Shown one piece after another: positions 15,688-24,346 of a stretch of 64,000 nucleotides of DNA. Position numbers and translations under genes: made by a program. How positions within the stretch are numbered: position 1 is the stretch's first letter; every line of letters starts with the position of its first letter. Source of the stretch: Xylophilus sp. GW821-FHT01B05 (lineage in GTDB: Bacteria > Pseudomonadota > Gammaproteobacteria > Burkholderiales > Burkholderiaceae_C); NCBI GenBank assembly GCA_038961845.1, contig CP152408.1, positions 5,518,001 through 5,582,000 on the forward strand, given 5' to 3'. Under the pieces are notes generated by a model that saw nothing but the letters and a program-made list of their open reading frames with translations, was not told where the DNA came from and searched no databases.

Positions 15688-17445
15688 TCAGTTGGCGCCG
15701 GTCTTCACCGCCGCCATCTTCACCTGCGGCGACACCGCCAGGTCTGGCTGCACCTGCAGGATGCGCAAGGTCTGCTGCACCACGTGGCTGAAGACCGGGG
15801 CGGCCACCAGGCCACCAAAGTACTTGCCCGCGCTGGGCTCGTCGATCATCACGGCGACGATGATGCGCGGCTTGTCGATGGGCGACATGCCGGTGTACCA
15901 GGCGCGGTACTTGTTGCTGGCGTAGCCCTTGCCGACCTGCTTGTGGGCGGTGCCGGTTTTGCCGCCAACCGAATAGCCCTCGGTCTGCGCCAGCGGCGCG
16001 GTGCCGCCGGGGCCGGCGGCCAAATGCATCATGGCGCGCACCTCGCTTGCCACCTTGGACGAGAACACGCGCACGCCGTCTGGCGCCTGGTCAGACTTGA
16101 GCATGCCGATGGGGATCACCTCGCCGTCATGCGCAAACGCGGTGTAGGCGTGCGCGATCTGGAACAGCGAGGCCGACAGCCCATAGCCATAGGACATGGT
16201 GGCCTGCTCGATCGGCCGCCAGCTCTTCCAGGGCCGCAGCCGGCCGGTGACGGCGCCGGGGAACTGCGTCTGCGGCTTCTGCCCAAAGCCCACGGCGGTG
16301 AAGCTGCTCCACATCTCTTCCGGCGTCATGCGCTGCGAGATCTTGGTGGCGCCGACGTTGCTGGACTTCTGGATCACGCCCTCTACCGTCAGCACGCCAA
16401 AGTTGGCGTCGTCATGGATGGTGGCGCCGGTGACGTTGATGTAGCCCGGGTTGGTGTCGATGATGGTCTGCGGCTGCACGCGCCCCAGCTGCAGCGCGGT
16501 GGCGACGGTGATCGGCTTCATGGTGGAGCCGGGCTCGAACACATCGGTCATGGCGCGGTTGCGCAACTGGTCGCCGGTCAGCGCGCGCCGGTTGTTGGGG
16601 TCGAAGCTGGGGTAATTGGCCATGGCCAGCAGCTCGCCGTCCTGGGCGTCCACCACCACCACGCTGCCGGCCTTGGCCTTGTTGGCCTGCACCGCGTCGC
16701 GCAACTGCTGGTAGGCGACAAACTGCACCCGCTCGTCGATGCTGAGGGTGACGTCATGGCCGTCCACCGGCGGCACCTGCTCGCCCACGTCTTCCACGAT
16801 GCGGCCAATCCGGTCCTTCAACACGCGGCGCGAGCCAGCCTGGCCGCCCAGGTTCTTGTTGAAGGCCAGCTCCATGCCTTCCTGGCCTTGGTCCTCGACA
16901 TTGGTGAAACCCACCAGGTGCGCGGCGGATTCGCCCTCGGGGTACTCGCGCTTGTATTCCTTGCGCTGGTAGATGCCGGGGATATCCAGCGCGGCGATCT
17001 GCTTGCCCAGGTCCCAGTCCAGCTGGCGCTTGATCCAGACAAAGCTCTTGTCATCGTCGGCCATCTTGGCGCGCAGATCGGCCTCGGGCATGTCCAGCAG
17101 GCGCGCCAACTGCTTGAGCTTGGCGCGCACGGCGGGGTCGTCCTGCTCCACGTCCTCGGGGATGGCCCAGATGCTGGTGGCCGGCACGCTGGAGGCCAGG
17201 ATCTCGCCGTTGCGGTCGAAGATGCGGCCCCGGCTGGCCGGCAAGTCCAGCGTGCGGGCAAAGCGGACCTCGCCCTGGTGCAGAAAAAACTGGTTGTTGA
17301 GCACCTGCACGTAGAAAGCCCGGCAGGCCAGCAGCAGGAAACCCAGCGCAATGCTCACCACCACGAACTTGCTGCGCCACAGGGGCGCCTTGCTGGCCAG
17401 CAGCGGACTGCTGCTGTAGGGGATGCTTCTTCTGTAACTGCTCAC
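15688..17445 (-). CDS. FtsI-type class B penicillin-binding protein (peptidoglycan transpeptidase)
   Basis: 585 residues. A single N-terminal membrane helix (about 27-43) anchors it in the inner membrane. A dimerisation domain containing RGRIFDRNGEILA follows. The transpeptidase domain has the three active-site motifs: STMK at 307-310 (Ser307 nucleophile), SSN at 361-363 and KTGT at 496-499. It cross-links septal peptidoglycan. ftsI normally lies between ftsL and murE; here its neighbours are ynfA and a TonB receptor, so this is probably a second FtsI-like protein or a relocated gene. It has no operon partner. Confidence 0.9.
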   Translation of the reverse strand: MSSYRRSIPYSSSPLLASKAPLWRSKFVVVSIALGFLLLACRAFYVQVLNNQFFLHQGEVRFARTLDLPASRGRIFDRNGEILASSVPATSIWAIPEDVEQDDPAVRAKLKQLARLLDMPEADLRAKMADDDKSFVWIKRQLDWDLGKQIAALDIPGIYQRKEYKREYPEGESAAHLVGFTNVEDQGQEGMELAFNKNLGGQAGSRRVLKDRIGRIVEDVGEQVPPVDGHDVTLSIDERVQFVAYQQLRDAVQANKAKAGSVVVVDAQDGELLAMANYPSFDPNNRRALTGDQLRNRAMTDVFEPGSTMKPITVATALQLGRVQPQTIIDTNPGYINVTGATIHDDANFGVLTVEGVIQKSSNVGATKISQRMTPEEMWSSFTAVGFGQKPQTQFPGAVTGRLRPWKSWRPIEQATMSYGYGLSASLFQIAHAYTAFAHDGEVIPIGMLKSDQAPDGVRVFSSKVASEVRAMMHLAAGPGGTAPLAQTEGYSVGGKTGTAHKQVGKGYASNKYRAWYTGMSPIDKPRIIVAVMIDEPSAGKYFGGLVAAPVFSHVVQQTLRILQVQPDLAVSPQVKMAAVKTGAN

Positions 17446-17559
17446 GGGCTCCTCTGGCGGCGCTGCTCAGACGGTCAGCGCACCTGACAAGACCCGTTTC
17501 GACGGCCAATAGTTCACACATTGTTCTTGGCGCTCACGCGCCGCCCGCAGGGCATGAAA

Positions 17560-17715
17560 CGAAAAGGCCCCAAAGGCCGCGGAGCAGGCCATGCGCAGAC
17601 ATCCGCGGAACCGGCTTTGCCGAGCCGCTGGATGTGTCCCCCTTCGACAAGCTCAGGACAGGCTCTGCAAGGGGGTTGGCGAAGACGCGAAGCGCGCAGC
17701 CTGGGGGTGAGCTTC
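17560..17715 (+). repeat. Interspersed repeat, family B, with embedded TTCGACAAGCTCAG element
   Basis: CGGAACCGGCTTTGCCGAG, CTGCAAGGGGGTTGGCGAAG, CGCGAAGCGCGCAGCCTGGG. The short CCTTCGACAAGCTCAGGACA unit lies inside it. Together with the FtsI leader it fills the 315-base gap 17446-17760; no gene is seen there. Confidence 0.7.
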
Positions 17716-17760
17716 AACTCAGTCAGGCAGCAGTCGGGTACGGCTCCCTACACTGCGCCC

Positions 17761-18090
17761 GTGCTGCGCCGCATCAGCCTGTTCTTTTTGTTGTCGCTCG
17801 CCCTGCTGTTCTCGCAACAGGGCGCGCTGCTGCATGAGCTGGGCCATCTGCTGGCGCCGCAGGCAACGGCGGCAGCCGAGGCGGCGGGGCAGCCGGGCAG
17901 CCCCGATAGCGCGCGCGCCGTCTGCGAGAAGTGCCTGGCCTTTGCCCAGCTGGCGGATGCCGTGCCCTCGCACTGGGCGCTGCCCCTGCCCGAGCCGCAG
18001 CACCTGCGCGCAGTGGTGCCCTGCCCGAGCGGCAGCGCCGACCTGCCCGCGCCCCCCGCCTGCAGCCGCGGGCCGCCCCGGTTCCTGTGA
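17761..18090 (+). CDS. Small exported protein with a CxxC motif, upstream of a TonB receptor
   Basis: 109 residues from a GTG start. An N-terminal hydrophobic segment (LFFLLSLALLFSQQGALLHE) acts as signal or anchor, followed by HELGHLLAP and a conserved-looking CEKCLAFAQLAD. Small proteins of this shape (SQQGA, His-rich, CxxCLAF) often precede TonB receptor genes in beta-proteobacteria and are suspected to concern copper or other metals; I recall the pattern but no proven function. The frame is open farther upstream, but that part is repeat B, so GTG at 17761 is preferred. Confidence 0.65.
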   Translation: MLRRISLFFLLSLALLFSQQGALLHELGHLLAPQATAAAEAAGQPGSPDSARAVCEKCLAFAQLADAVPSHWALPLPEPQHLRAVVPCPSGSADLPAPPACSRGPPRFL

Positions 18091-18106
18091 GTCCCCGCCG
18101 CCACGC

Positions 18107-18133
18107 CCCGGCCTTCTGTTGCAGAAGGCCGGG
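18107..18133 (+). promoter_or_regulatory. Strong hairpin between the Cys-pair gene and the TonB receptor gene
   Basis: CCCGGCCTTCT and AGAAGGCCGGG pair perfectly around a five-base loop. There is no T run after it. It could slow transcription or protect the receptor mRNA end, giving unequal expression of the two genes. Confidence 0.6.
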
Positions 18134-18160
18134 CGTGCTCGCTCACCTTCAGGAACCCTC

Positions 18161-20290
18161 ATGCACAGACACTCTCATCACGCCATTGCGGCCGCCATCG
18201 TGGCGGCCTTCCCCCTGCTTGCCGCTGCCGCCGACGCGGCAGACACCGTGCAGCCGCCCAGCGCGGCCACGCTGGCGCCGGTCACCATCTCCACCAAGCG
18301 CCTGGACGCCGCGCGCAACGGCTTGTCGCCCGACACCGGCAGCTCGATCTACCGCATGGACGAGACCGACATCGACGCCCTGCCGCTGGGCGCCAGCACG
18401 CCGCTGAACCAGGTGCTGCTGCGCGCGCCGGGCGTGGTGCAGGATTCTTTTGGCCAACTGCATGTGCGCGGCGACCACGCCAACCTGCAGTACCGCATCA
18501 ACGGCGTGATCATTCCCGAGCCCATCGCCGGCTTTGGCCAGGCCATCGACACGCGCCTGGCCGGCCAGGTCAACCTGCTGACCGGCGCGCTGCCGGCCCA
18601 GTACGGCTACCGAACCGCCGGCGTGGTCGATATCCGCACCAAAGATGCCGACACGCCGCAGGGCGGCGAGATCGGCACCGTGATTGGCAGCAACGGCCAC
18701 CGCGAGCTGAACGGCAGCGTCAACGGCAGCACCGCCGGCGGCCTGAGCTACTTCCTGAGCGGCTCGATGCTGGAGAACAACCTGGGCATAGAAAACCCCA
18801 CGGCCAGCCGCGACGCCATCCACGACCACACCAGCCAGGGCAAGGGCTTTGGCTACCTGTCTTACGCGATCGACCCCAGCAACCGCGTGAGCCTGATGGC
18901 GGGCAGCTCCAGCGGGCGCTTCCAGATCCCGAACCGGCCCGGCCTGCAGCCCAGCTACACGCTGGACAGCGGCGCCACGGTGGCGTCAGAGAACCTCGAT
19001 GCGCGCCAACGCGAGCGGTCGGACTTCCAGGTGCTGTCCTTCCAGCACGCGGATGCCGGCCCGCTGGACTACCAGATCTCGCTGTTCCACCGCCGCAGCA
19101 CGGTGGACTACATGCCCGACCCGGTCGGCGACCTGATCTACAACGGCATTGCCGGTGCCATCCACCGCTCCAACGAGGTCTATGGCACGCAGCTTGACGC
19201 GGGCTACCGCCTGAACGACACGCACACGCTGCGCGCGGGCATCTTCGCGCAGCGCGAACGCGCCGTGGCCAACAACAATGCGCTGGTGTTCCCTGCGGAT
19301 GCCGACGGCAACCAGACCAGCGGCACGCCCATCACGGTGCAAGACAACTCGCGCCTCAAGGGCACGCTCTACGGCATCTATCTGCAAGACGAGTGGAAGG
19401 CCACGGACAAGCTCACCGTCAACTACGGCGCGCGCTTTGACCAGACCAACACCGTCTCCAACGAGCAGCAGCTAAGCCCGCGCATCGGCCTGGTGTACGA
19501 GCTGAGCAAGCAGACCCGGCTGCACGCCGGCTACGCGCGCTACTTCACGCCGCCGCCCACCGAGAAGATCGACACCACGTCAGTGGCAGCCTTCCTGGGC
19601 ACGACCAACGCCTTGCCGTCGGATGCCAACACCTCGGTGAAGTCCGAGCGCTCCAACTACTTCGACCTGGGCATAGAGCACCAACTCACACCCAAGCTCA
19701 CCATCGGCCTGGACGGCTACTACCGCGACGTGCGCCACCTGCAGGACGAGGGCCAGTTTGGCAATGCGCTGGTGTACTCGGCCTTCAACTATGCGCGGGG
19801 CCGCGTCGCCGGCCTGGAGCTGACCGCCAGCTACCAGGACGGCAACTTCGCCGCCTACGGCAACCTGGCCCGCTCGCAGGCCATGGGCAAGGGCGTGGAG
19901 ACCGGACAGTTCAACTTCGACACGGACGAGCTGGCCTACATCTCCAACCACTGGGTGCACCTGGACCACGACCAGACCTGGAGCGGCTCGGGCGGCGTAG
20001 CCTACCGCGCCGGCCCCACCACCTACAGCGCCGACATGGTGGTGGGCAGCGGCCTGCGCAGCGGCTTTGCCAACAGCGAGCACCTGGCGGCCTATGCCCA
20101 GGTCAACGTGGCGGCCGCGCGCAGCTTTGACTTTGGCCAGCTTGGCAAATTCAATGCGCGGCTGTCAGTGCTGAACCTGTTCGACCGCCAGTACGAGCTG
20201 CGCGACGGCACCGGCATTGGCGTGGGCGCGCCGCAGTTCGGGCAACGGCGGACGGTGTATGTGAGTTTGTCGAAGCCGTTCAGCTTTTAA
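18161..20290 (+). CDS. TonB-dependent outer-membrane receptor
   Basis: 709 residues with a signal peptide ending AAADAAD. The plug domain is at about 40-165 (LNQVLLRAPGVVQDSFGQLH, VRGDHANLQYRINGV). The beta-barrel ends in RRTVYVSLSKPFSF with the terminal Phe required for barrel assembly. The His-rich start and the Cys-pair gene upstream hint at a metal or metal-chelate substrate, but this is inference. Its last 17 codons and 3' flank occur again, inverted, at 15126-15258. AGGA lies upstream of the ATG. Confidence 0.9.
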   Translation: MHRHSHHAIAAAIVAAFPLLAAAADAADTVQPPSAATLAPVTISTKRLDAARNGLSPDTGSSIYRMDETDIDALPLGASTPLNQVLLRAPGVVQDSFGQLHVRGDHANLQYRINGVIIPEPIAGFGQAIDTRLAGQVNLLTGALPAQYGYRTAGVVDIRTKDADTPQGGEIGTVIGSNGHRELNGSVNGSTAGGLSYFLSGSMLENNLGIENPTASRDAIHDHTSQGKGFGYLSYAIDPSNRVSLMAGSSSGRFQIPNRPGLQPSYTLDSGATVASENLDARQRERSDFQVLSFQHADAGPLDYQISLFHRRSTVDYMPDPVGDLIYNGIAGAIHRSNEVYGTQLDAGYRLNDTHTLRAGIFAQRERAVANNNALVFPADADGNQTSGTPITVQDNSRLKGTLYGIYLQDEWKATDKLTVNYGARFDQTNTVSNEQQLSPRIGLVYELSKQTRLHAGYARYFTPPPTEKIDTTSVAAFLGTTNALPSDANTSVKSERSNYFDLGIEHQLTPKLTIGLDGYYRDVRHLQDEGQFGNALVYSAFNYARGRVAGLELTASYQDGNFAAYGNLARSQAMGKGVETGQFNFDTDELAYISNHWVHLDHDQTWSGSGGVAYRAGPTTYSADMVVGSGLRSGFANSEHLAAYAQVNVAAARSFDFGQLGKFNARLSVLNLFDRQYELRDGTGIGVGAPQFGQRRTVYVSLSKPFSF

Positions 20291-20445
20291 GCCACCCTTT
20301 CAAGGTCTTTGAGGTATCCCAGCACGGCGTGCCTTGCAGGCGCCGGGTGCCGGGAGTTCGCCCCGGCGGGCGAGTGGCGTTCTCTTGGGCGTTCGCCCAA
20401 GAGAAAGCCACCAAAGAGAAGGCGACCCCACGTTCTGGAAATATT
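20233..20445 (+). repeat. Right arm of the inverted duplication and partial family-C repeat
   Basis: Starts in the last codons of the TonB receptor gene, continues through its stop and CCTTTCAAGGTCTTTGAGG, then a reversed, shortened family-C segment (GGAGTTCGCCCCGGCGGGCG). A palindrome TCTTGGGCGTTCGCCCAAGA lies at about 20391-20410. The rest up to 20539 shows no gene. Confidence 0.75.
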
Positions 20446-20539
20446 GAACATCTGCGGACACCGACGGCCGTGTCGCCGTGGAGCAGCGGGAAAGACCGCC
20501 CTGATTCGCGGCCGGCCATGCTTGCTGGCGGGGACGCTA

Positions 20540-21196
20540 CTACCGTTGTGGCAGCGGTGTGGTCACCAGCGCCAGGTAGCCCAACAGCGCTTGTTGCGAC
20601 TGCAGGCAAAGCAGATCGAGATCAACGCGCATCTGGGTGGACAAGCCTTGCAGATGAGCATGAGCGAAGAGCCCATATAGGATCGCCTGACAAGTCCGTG
20701 CCGCATCATTTGGGCAAGCGCACAGGCGATCCGAGGCAGCCCCGATGAGCCGCGCCCACTCCCGCACGAACCGCTCGTACATCTTTGAGTAGGCCGCGAT
20801 ACCGGAGAGGCGGCGCTCCAGCAGATAGTGCGCCCCCCAATGAGAAGGGCTCTCTCGGTGGATATCCGCCAGGCGCTCAATGACCAGACACACCATCGAC
20901 TCCAACGATGCGCGGTCACTGTCCTGGCCCAGGGACTGCAAGGCCCGGAGCAAGGTCTTCGAGCGCAGATGCACGCAGACCTTGGCGAGATCCTCCTTGT
21001 TAGCGAAGTATTCGTAGAAGCTGCCCAGGCCGGTTCCCGCCAGATCGACGATCTCCCGGATGGTGACGGCGTCGTAGTCCCGCTCCACCAAAAGCCGAAC
21101 AAACGCGTCCTGCAAGGCACCAGCAGTGTGCCGGGCACGCGATTGCTGCGGCCTGCGTCGAGGAATCACGGGCGAATTCGTTGGGGGATATCTCAT
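20540..21196 (-). CDS. TetR-family transcriptional regulator
   Basis: 218 residues. The TetR helix-turn-helix is at about 25-72 (AFVRLLVERDYDAVTIREIV, then LGSFYEYFANKEDLAKVC). The remainder is the all-helical ligand-binding domain. It diverges from the thioesterase/Rieske pair with a 112-base gap and most likely represses it. The coding sequence is visibly less GC-biased than flanking genes. Confidence 0.88.
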   Translation of the reverse strand: MRYPPTNSPVIPRRRPQQSRARHTAGALQDAFVRLLVERDYDAVTIREIVDLAGTGLGSFYEYFANKEDLAKVCVHLRSKTLLRALQSLGQDSDRASLESMVCLVIERLADIHRESPSHWGAHYLLERRLSGIAAYSKMYERFVREWARLIGAASDRLCACPNDAARTCQAILYGLFAHAHLQGLSTQMRVDLDLLCLQSQQALLGYLALVTTPLPQR

Positions 21197-21308
21197 GCGC
21201 CAGATCCGAACACATGGCCGAACCGGCCTTCCTAGAATTTACATCAACGCTTCATCCAGAGAAGGCCCCGCGAGAGATGACGCAACACCAAGCTGATCAG
21301 GAGAGAAA

Positions 21309-21716
21309 ATGGAAGACATCCAGGCATTCGCGCGACAGATGTTTGCAAGCCAGCCATTCAGTCAATTCATCGAGGCCGAATTGGCGGCGTTGTCGCAGGA
21401 CAGTGCAGAGCTGACGCTCGCCATTCAGGACCATCACAAGCAGCAGCATGGCTTCGTCCACGGCGGCGTGATCAGCTACCTCGCCGACAACGCCATCGCA
21501 TTTGCAGGCGGCCTGGCGCTTGGGGGGAACGCACTGATGGCGGAATTCAAGATCAACTACATCCGCCCCGGCGTCGGAACCAGGCTCATCGCCAGGGCGC
21601 AAGCGCGCAGTACAAGCAAGCGAATGGCCATCTGCCAATGCGAAATCTATGCGGTGGAAGGCGATTCGCAGAAGCTGTGCGCCCTGGCACAGGGAACCGT
21701 CGTCCCGGCAGGCTGA
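21309..21716 (+). CDS. PaaI-type hotdog-fold thioesterase
   Basis: 135 residues. The hotdog signature HGFVHGGVISYLADNAIAFA includes the HGG and catalytic Asp (LADN). The C-terminal strands read EFKINYIRPGVGTRLIARAQ. Such enzymes hydrolyse acyl- or aryl-CoA thioesters in the cytoplasm. AGGAGAG lies directly before the ATG. It is followed after 77 bases by a Rieske oxygenase gene; the pairing suggests degradation or release of an aromatic or quaternary-amine compound. Confidence 0.88.
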   Translation: MEDIQAFARQMFASQPFSQFIEAELAALSQDSAELTLAIQDHHKQQHGFVHGGVISYLADNAIAFAGGLALGGNALMAEFKINYIRPGVGTRLIARAQARSTSKRMAICQCEIYAVEGDSQKLCALAQGTVVPAG

Positions 21717-21793
21717 GGGCCGGTTCGGGTCGCCCCAAGGCAAGCATGACGCATACAGCGGATCGCGGCAGTACAACCATCGAGGAGCACAGG

Positions 21794-22957
21794 ATGCGCC
21801 AGGCCACACAGAAACAAACGCTCGACGCGCTTGAAGCACTGCATCGAACGGGGCGTGATCAGGAAATGCTCGGCCACATGGTCCAACTCCCTGTGAATAT
21901 CTACACAGACCCGGGGGTCCTGGAGCGCGAAATGGCGAGCGTTTTCAGCCACTACCCCATGGTCGCGGGACACGTGGCCAGCGTGAGCGAGCCCGGCGCC
22001 TACCTGCTGAGCGACTGGCCGAAGTTCCCCTATGTGATCGTTCGAGGCGCGGATGGCCGCCTACGCGGCTTCCTCAATACATGCCGCCATCGTGGGGCGC
22101 GCATCGTGTCGGGTGAGGAAGCATGTCTGAAAGCCTTCGTCTGCCCGTTTCATGGCTGGTCCTACGGGCTGGACGGCAAACTCAAGGGCATCACCAAGAC
22201 CTACAACTTTCCAGATCTGGACCGGGAACAGTTCTCGCTGGTCGAATTGCCCGTGGTGGAACGGGCGGGGCTGGTGTGGATCCACCCGAGCCCCGGGGCA
22301 ACGATCGATCTGGACAACTATCTTGGCCCCATCGGGGATGACCTGGATCACTTCGCCCTGAGCGAGCTGGTTAGCTACCGCAAGAACCGCGTCATCAAGC
22401 ATGCGAACTGGAAGCTTCTGATCAAGACCTACCTGGAGGGATACCACGTGCCGTATCTGCACCGGGACACGCTGTCGCAGGCTTTCAAGAAAGGGGTTAT
22501 AGCCCACTACGAATACGGACCTCACATCCGGCTTGCGGCAGCCCGCACCAATTTCCAGGAGATGCTGTCGGTCCCCGCGCAGGATAGGAAGATCCTCGAC
22601 TACGCATCGGTTTATTACTCCCTCTTCCCGCAGACGTTTTTCATCATGCATCCGGATTACGTGTCCATCAACATGTTCCACCCGGAAGCGCCGGACCGGA
22701 CGATCTGGACGCACGAGATGCTGTACAGGCCTTCGCACTTTCAGGGTGACTCCGGTCAAAAAGCGCTGGGCAAGCGCTTCGACTACACCAATGACACTGT
22801 CTTCGACCAGGAAGACTTCGCTGTAGCGGAGGATGTGCAGCTAGGCCTGAAAAACGGTGCAAATCATGTCCACACGCTCGGACTCGAAGAAGGATTGCTT
22901 GCCATCTTCCAACAGAGCATCGACCAAGCCGTGTTGGCAACACAGAGTCGCTTCTGA
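21794..22957 (+). CDS. Rieske non-heme iron ring-hydroxylating-type oxygenase, alpha subunit
   Basis: 387 residues. The Rieske [2Fe-2S] motif is Cys97-x-His99 ... Cys117-x2-His120 (CRHRG, CPFHGWSYG). The mononuclear iron site has YLEGYHVPYLH with His218 and His223; an Asp near 341-347 (EDFAVAED) would be the third ligand. Oxygen activation needs an electron-donor reductase, which is not encoded nearby. The chosen ATG has GAGGAG seven bases upstream; an earlier ATG at 21746 has no good site. Substrate unknown; homologous single-component alphas act on aromatics, carnitine or betaine-like amines. Confidence 0.88.
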   Translation: MRQATQKQTLDALEALHRTGRDQEMLGHMVQLPVNIYTDPGVLEREMASVFSHYPMVAGHVASVSEPGAYLLSDWPKFPYVIVRGADGRLRGFLNTCRHRGARIVSGEEACLKAFVCPFHGWSYGLDGKLKGITKTYNFPDLDREQFSLVELPVVERAGLVWIHPSPGATIDLDNYLGPIGDDLDHFALSELVSYRKNRVIKHANWKLLIKTYLEGYHVPYLHRDTLSQAFKKGVIAHYEYGPHIRLAAARTNFQEMLSVPAQDRKILDYASVYYSLFPQTFFIMHPDYVSINMFHPEAPDRTIWTHEMLYRPSHFQGDSGQKALGKRFDYTNDTVFDQEDFAVAEDVQLGLKNGANHVHTLGLEEGLLAIFQQSIDQAVLATQSRF

Positions 22958-23230
22958 CCATACGACGCGACAGGCAGGAACTTGTCTCGCCCATGGGCGG
23001 AGATGCTGGGTGCTGCAAGATGACCCACACGGCACTGCTCAGCGGGAAACGAGCCACGCGGGCCCGAATCGAAAAGGCGAACCCAACAAACTCGGTCGAA
23101 GCTGAAACGCGCACCGTAGGGAAGCCTGGCAAGCAAGCGCATTCCCCAGACGGGGCGAGGACGTCCGAGTATTCAACGACCCGGTTTCGCAGCACTCGCT
23201 GCGCGGGCAAATAGCCGGTATGGGCAGTCT

Positions 23231-23250
23231 GCAGCGCTTTCGAGCGCTGC
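23231..23250. promoter_or_regulatory. Perfect hairpin with TTCG loop
   Basis: GCAGCGCT-TTCG-AGCGCTGC. An eight-base stem with the very stable TTCG tetraloop sits in the 354-base gap between the Rieske and pirin genes. No T run follows, so it is either a weak terminator or an RNA-stability element. The rest of the gap (22958-23311) shows no gene. Confidence 0.5.
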
Positions 23251-23311
23251 CGCATTGAAGACCGCCCCGCCGCCCACATCTGCGACATTTGCAGCCCTTG
23301 CAGGAGTCCTT

Positions 23312-24346
23312 ATGCACCCCGTCCTCCAGATCAAGCCCCTGGGTTTTCCGTGGGAAACCGCAGACCCTTTCCTGTTCTGCGTCTACCACGACGACGCCTA
23401 CCCGCAGGCCAACGCGCAGATGGGCCCGCAGGCCTCGCTGGCCGGCCGCGCGCTGGGCCAGGACTTCAGCCGCAAGGACGGCTGGAGCATGTACCACGGG
23501 CAGACGGTGCCGGGCTTTCCGGCGCACCCGCACCGTGGCTTCGAGACCGTGACCATCGTGCGCAAGGGCTTGATCGACCACTCCGACTCGCTCGGCGCCA
23601 CCGCGCGCTTTGGCCGTGGCGATGTGCAGTGGCTTACCGCCGGCCAGGGCGTGGTGCATTCAGAGATGTTCCCGCTGCTGGAGCAAGAGCGCGCCAACCC
23701 GCTGGAGCTGTTCCAGATCTGGCTCAACCTGCCGGCCGCCTCCAAGATGGCGCAGCCGCACTTCACCATGCTGTGGTCGCAAGACATCCCGCGCATCGTC
23801 GCCATTGATGACCAAGGCCGCAGCACCGAGGTAGCCGTGATCGCCGGCCGCCTGCAATCGGCCGCCGAGCCGCTGGCGCCGCCGCCCGACTCCTGGGCCG
23901 CGCAGGCCCAGGCCGATGTGGCCATCTGGACGGTACGCATGGCCCCCGGCGCACGCTGGACGCTGCCCGCCGCCCATGCAGACAGCAACCGCCGGCTCTA
24001 TTTCTTCAAGGGTGACGGCGTGTCGGTAGCTGGCCAGGCCGTGGCCGCGCATGCCGCCATCGCGCTGCGCGCAGACGCGGCGGTAGAGCTGCACAACAGC
24101 GGCACGCAAGAGGCAGAATTTTTGCTGCTACAGGGCCGCCCCATCGGCGAGCCGGTGGTGCAATACGGCCCCTTCGTGATGAACACGCAGGCCGAGATCC
24201 GCCAGACCATGGACGACTACCGCCGCACGCAGTTTGGCGGCTGGCCTTTTGCCGATGACGCGCCGGTGCACGGCCGCGACCCGGCGCGCTTTGCACGGCA
24301 CCCCGGTGGGCGCGAGGAGCGGCCAGAGGACAGCGCCGCAGCCTGA
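23312..24346 (+). CDS. Pirin-family protein (cupin)
   Basis: 344 residues. The N-terminal cupin domain carries the metal motif FPAHPHRGFETVTIV, then HSDSLGATARFGRGDVQWLT and GVVHSEMF, the standard pirin pattern. The C-terminal pirin domain follows (about 195-300), with LLLQGRPIGEPVVQYGPFVM. It is longer than typical (about 290) by an acidic/basic tail. Roles range from quercetinase-like dioxygenase to redox sensing. AGGAG precedes the ATG. It is convergent and abutting with the M14-like gene. Confidence 0.9.
   Translation: MHPVLQIKPLGFPWETADPFLFCVYHDDAYPQANAQMGPQASLAGRALGQDFSRKDGWSMYHGQTVPGFPAHPHRGFETVTIVRKGLIDHSDSLGATARFGRGDVQWLTAGQGVVHSEMFPLLEQERANPLELFQIWLNLPAASKMAQPHFTMLWSQDIPRIVAIDDQGRSTEVAVIAGRLQSAAEPLAPPPDSWAAQAQADVAIWTVRMAPGARWTLPAAHADSNRRLYFFKGDGVSVAGQAVAAHAAIALRADAAVELHNSGTQEAEFLLLQGRPIGEPVVQYGPFVMNTQAEIRQTMDDYRRTQFGGWPFADDAPVHGRDPARFARHPGGREERPEDSAAA

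Noticed and set aside
15126..20445. Composite transposon delimited by the inverted arms
   Set aside because: No transposase or integrase between the arms, and the arms carry a receptor gene end rather than terminal repeats of an insertion sequence.
23231..23250. Rho-independent terminator
   Set aside because: The stem-loop is perfect but is not followed by a T run, so it is reported only as a hairpin.
22958..23288. Minus-strand 206-codon frame in the gap before the pirin gene
   Set aside because: Cys/Ser/Arg-rich composition, no motif, extends into the Rieske gene on the opposite strand; treated as non-coding.
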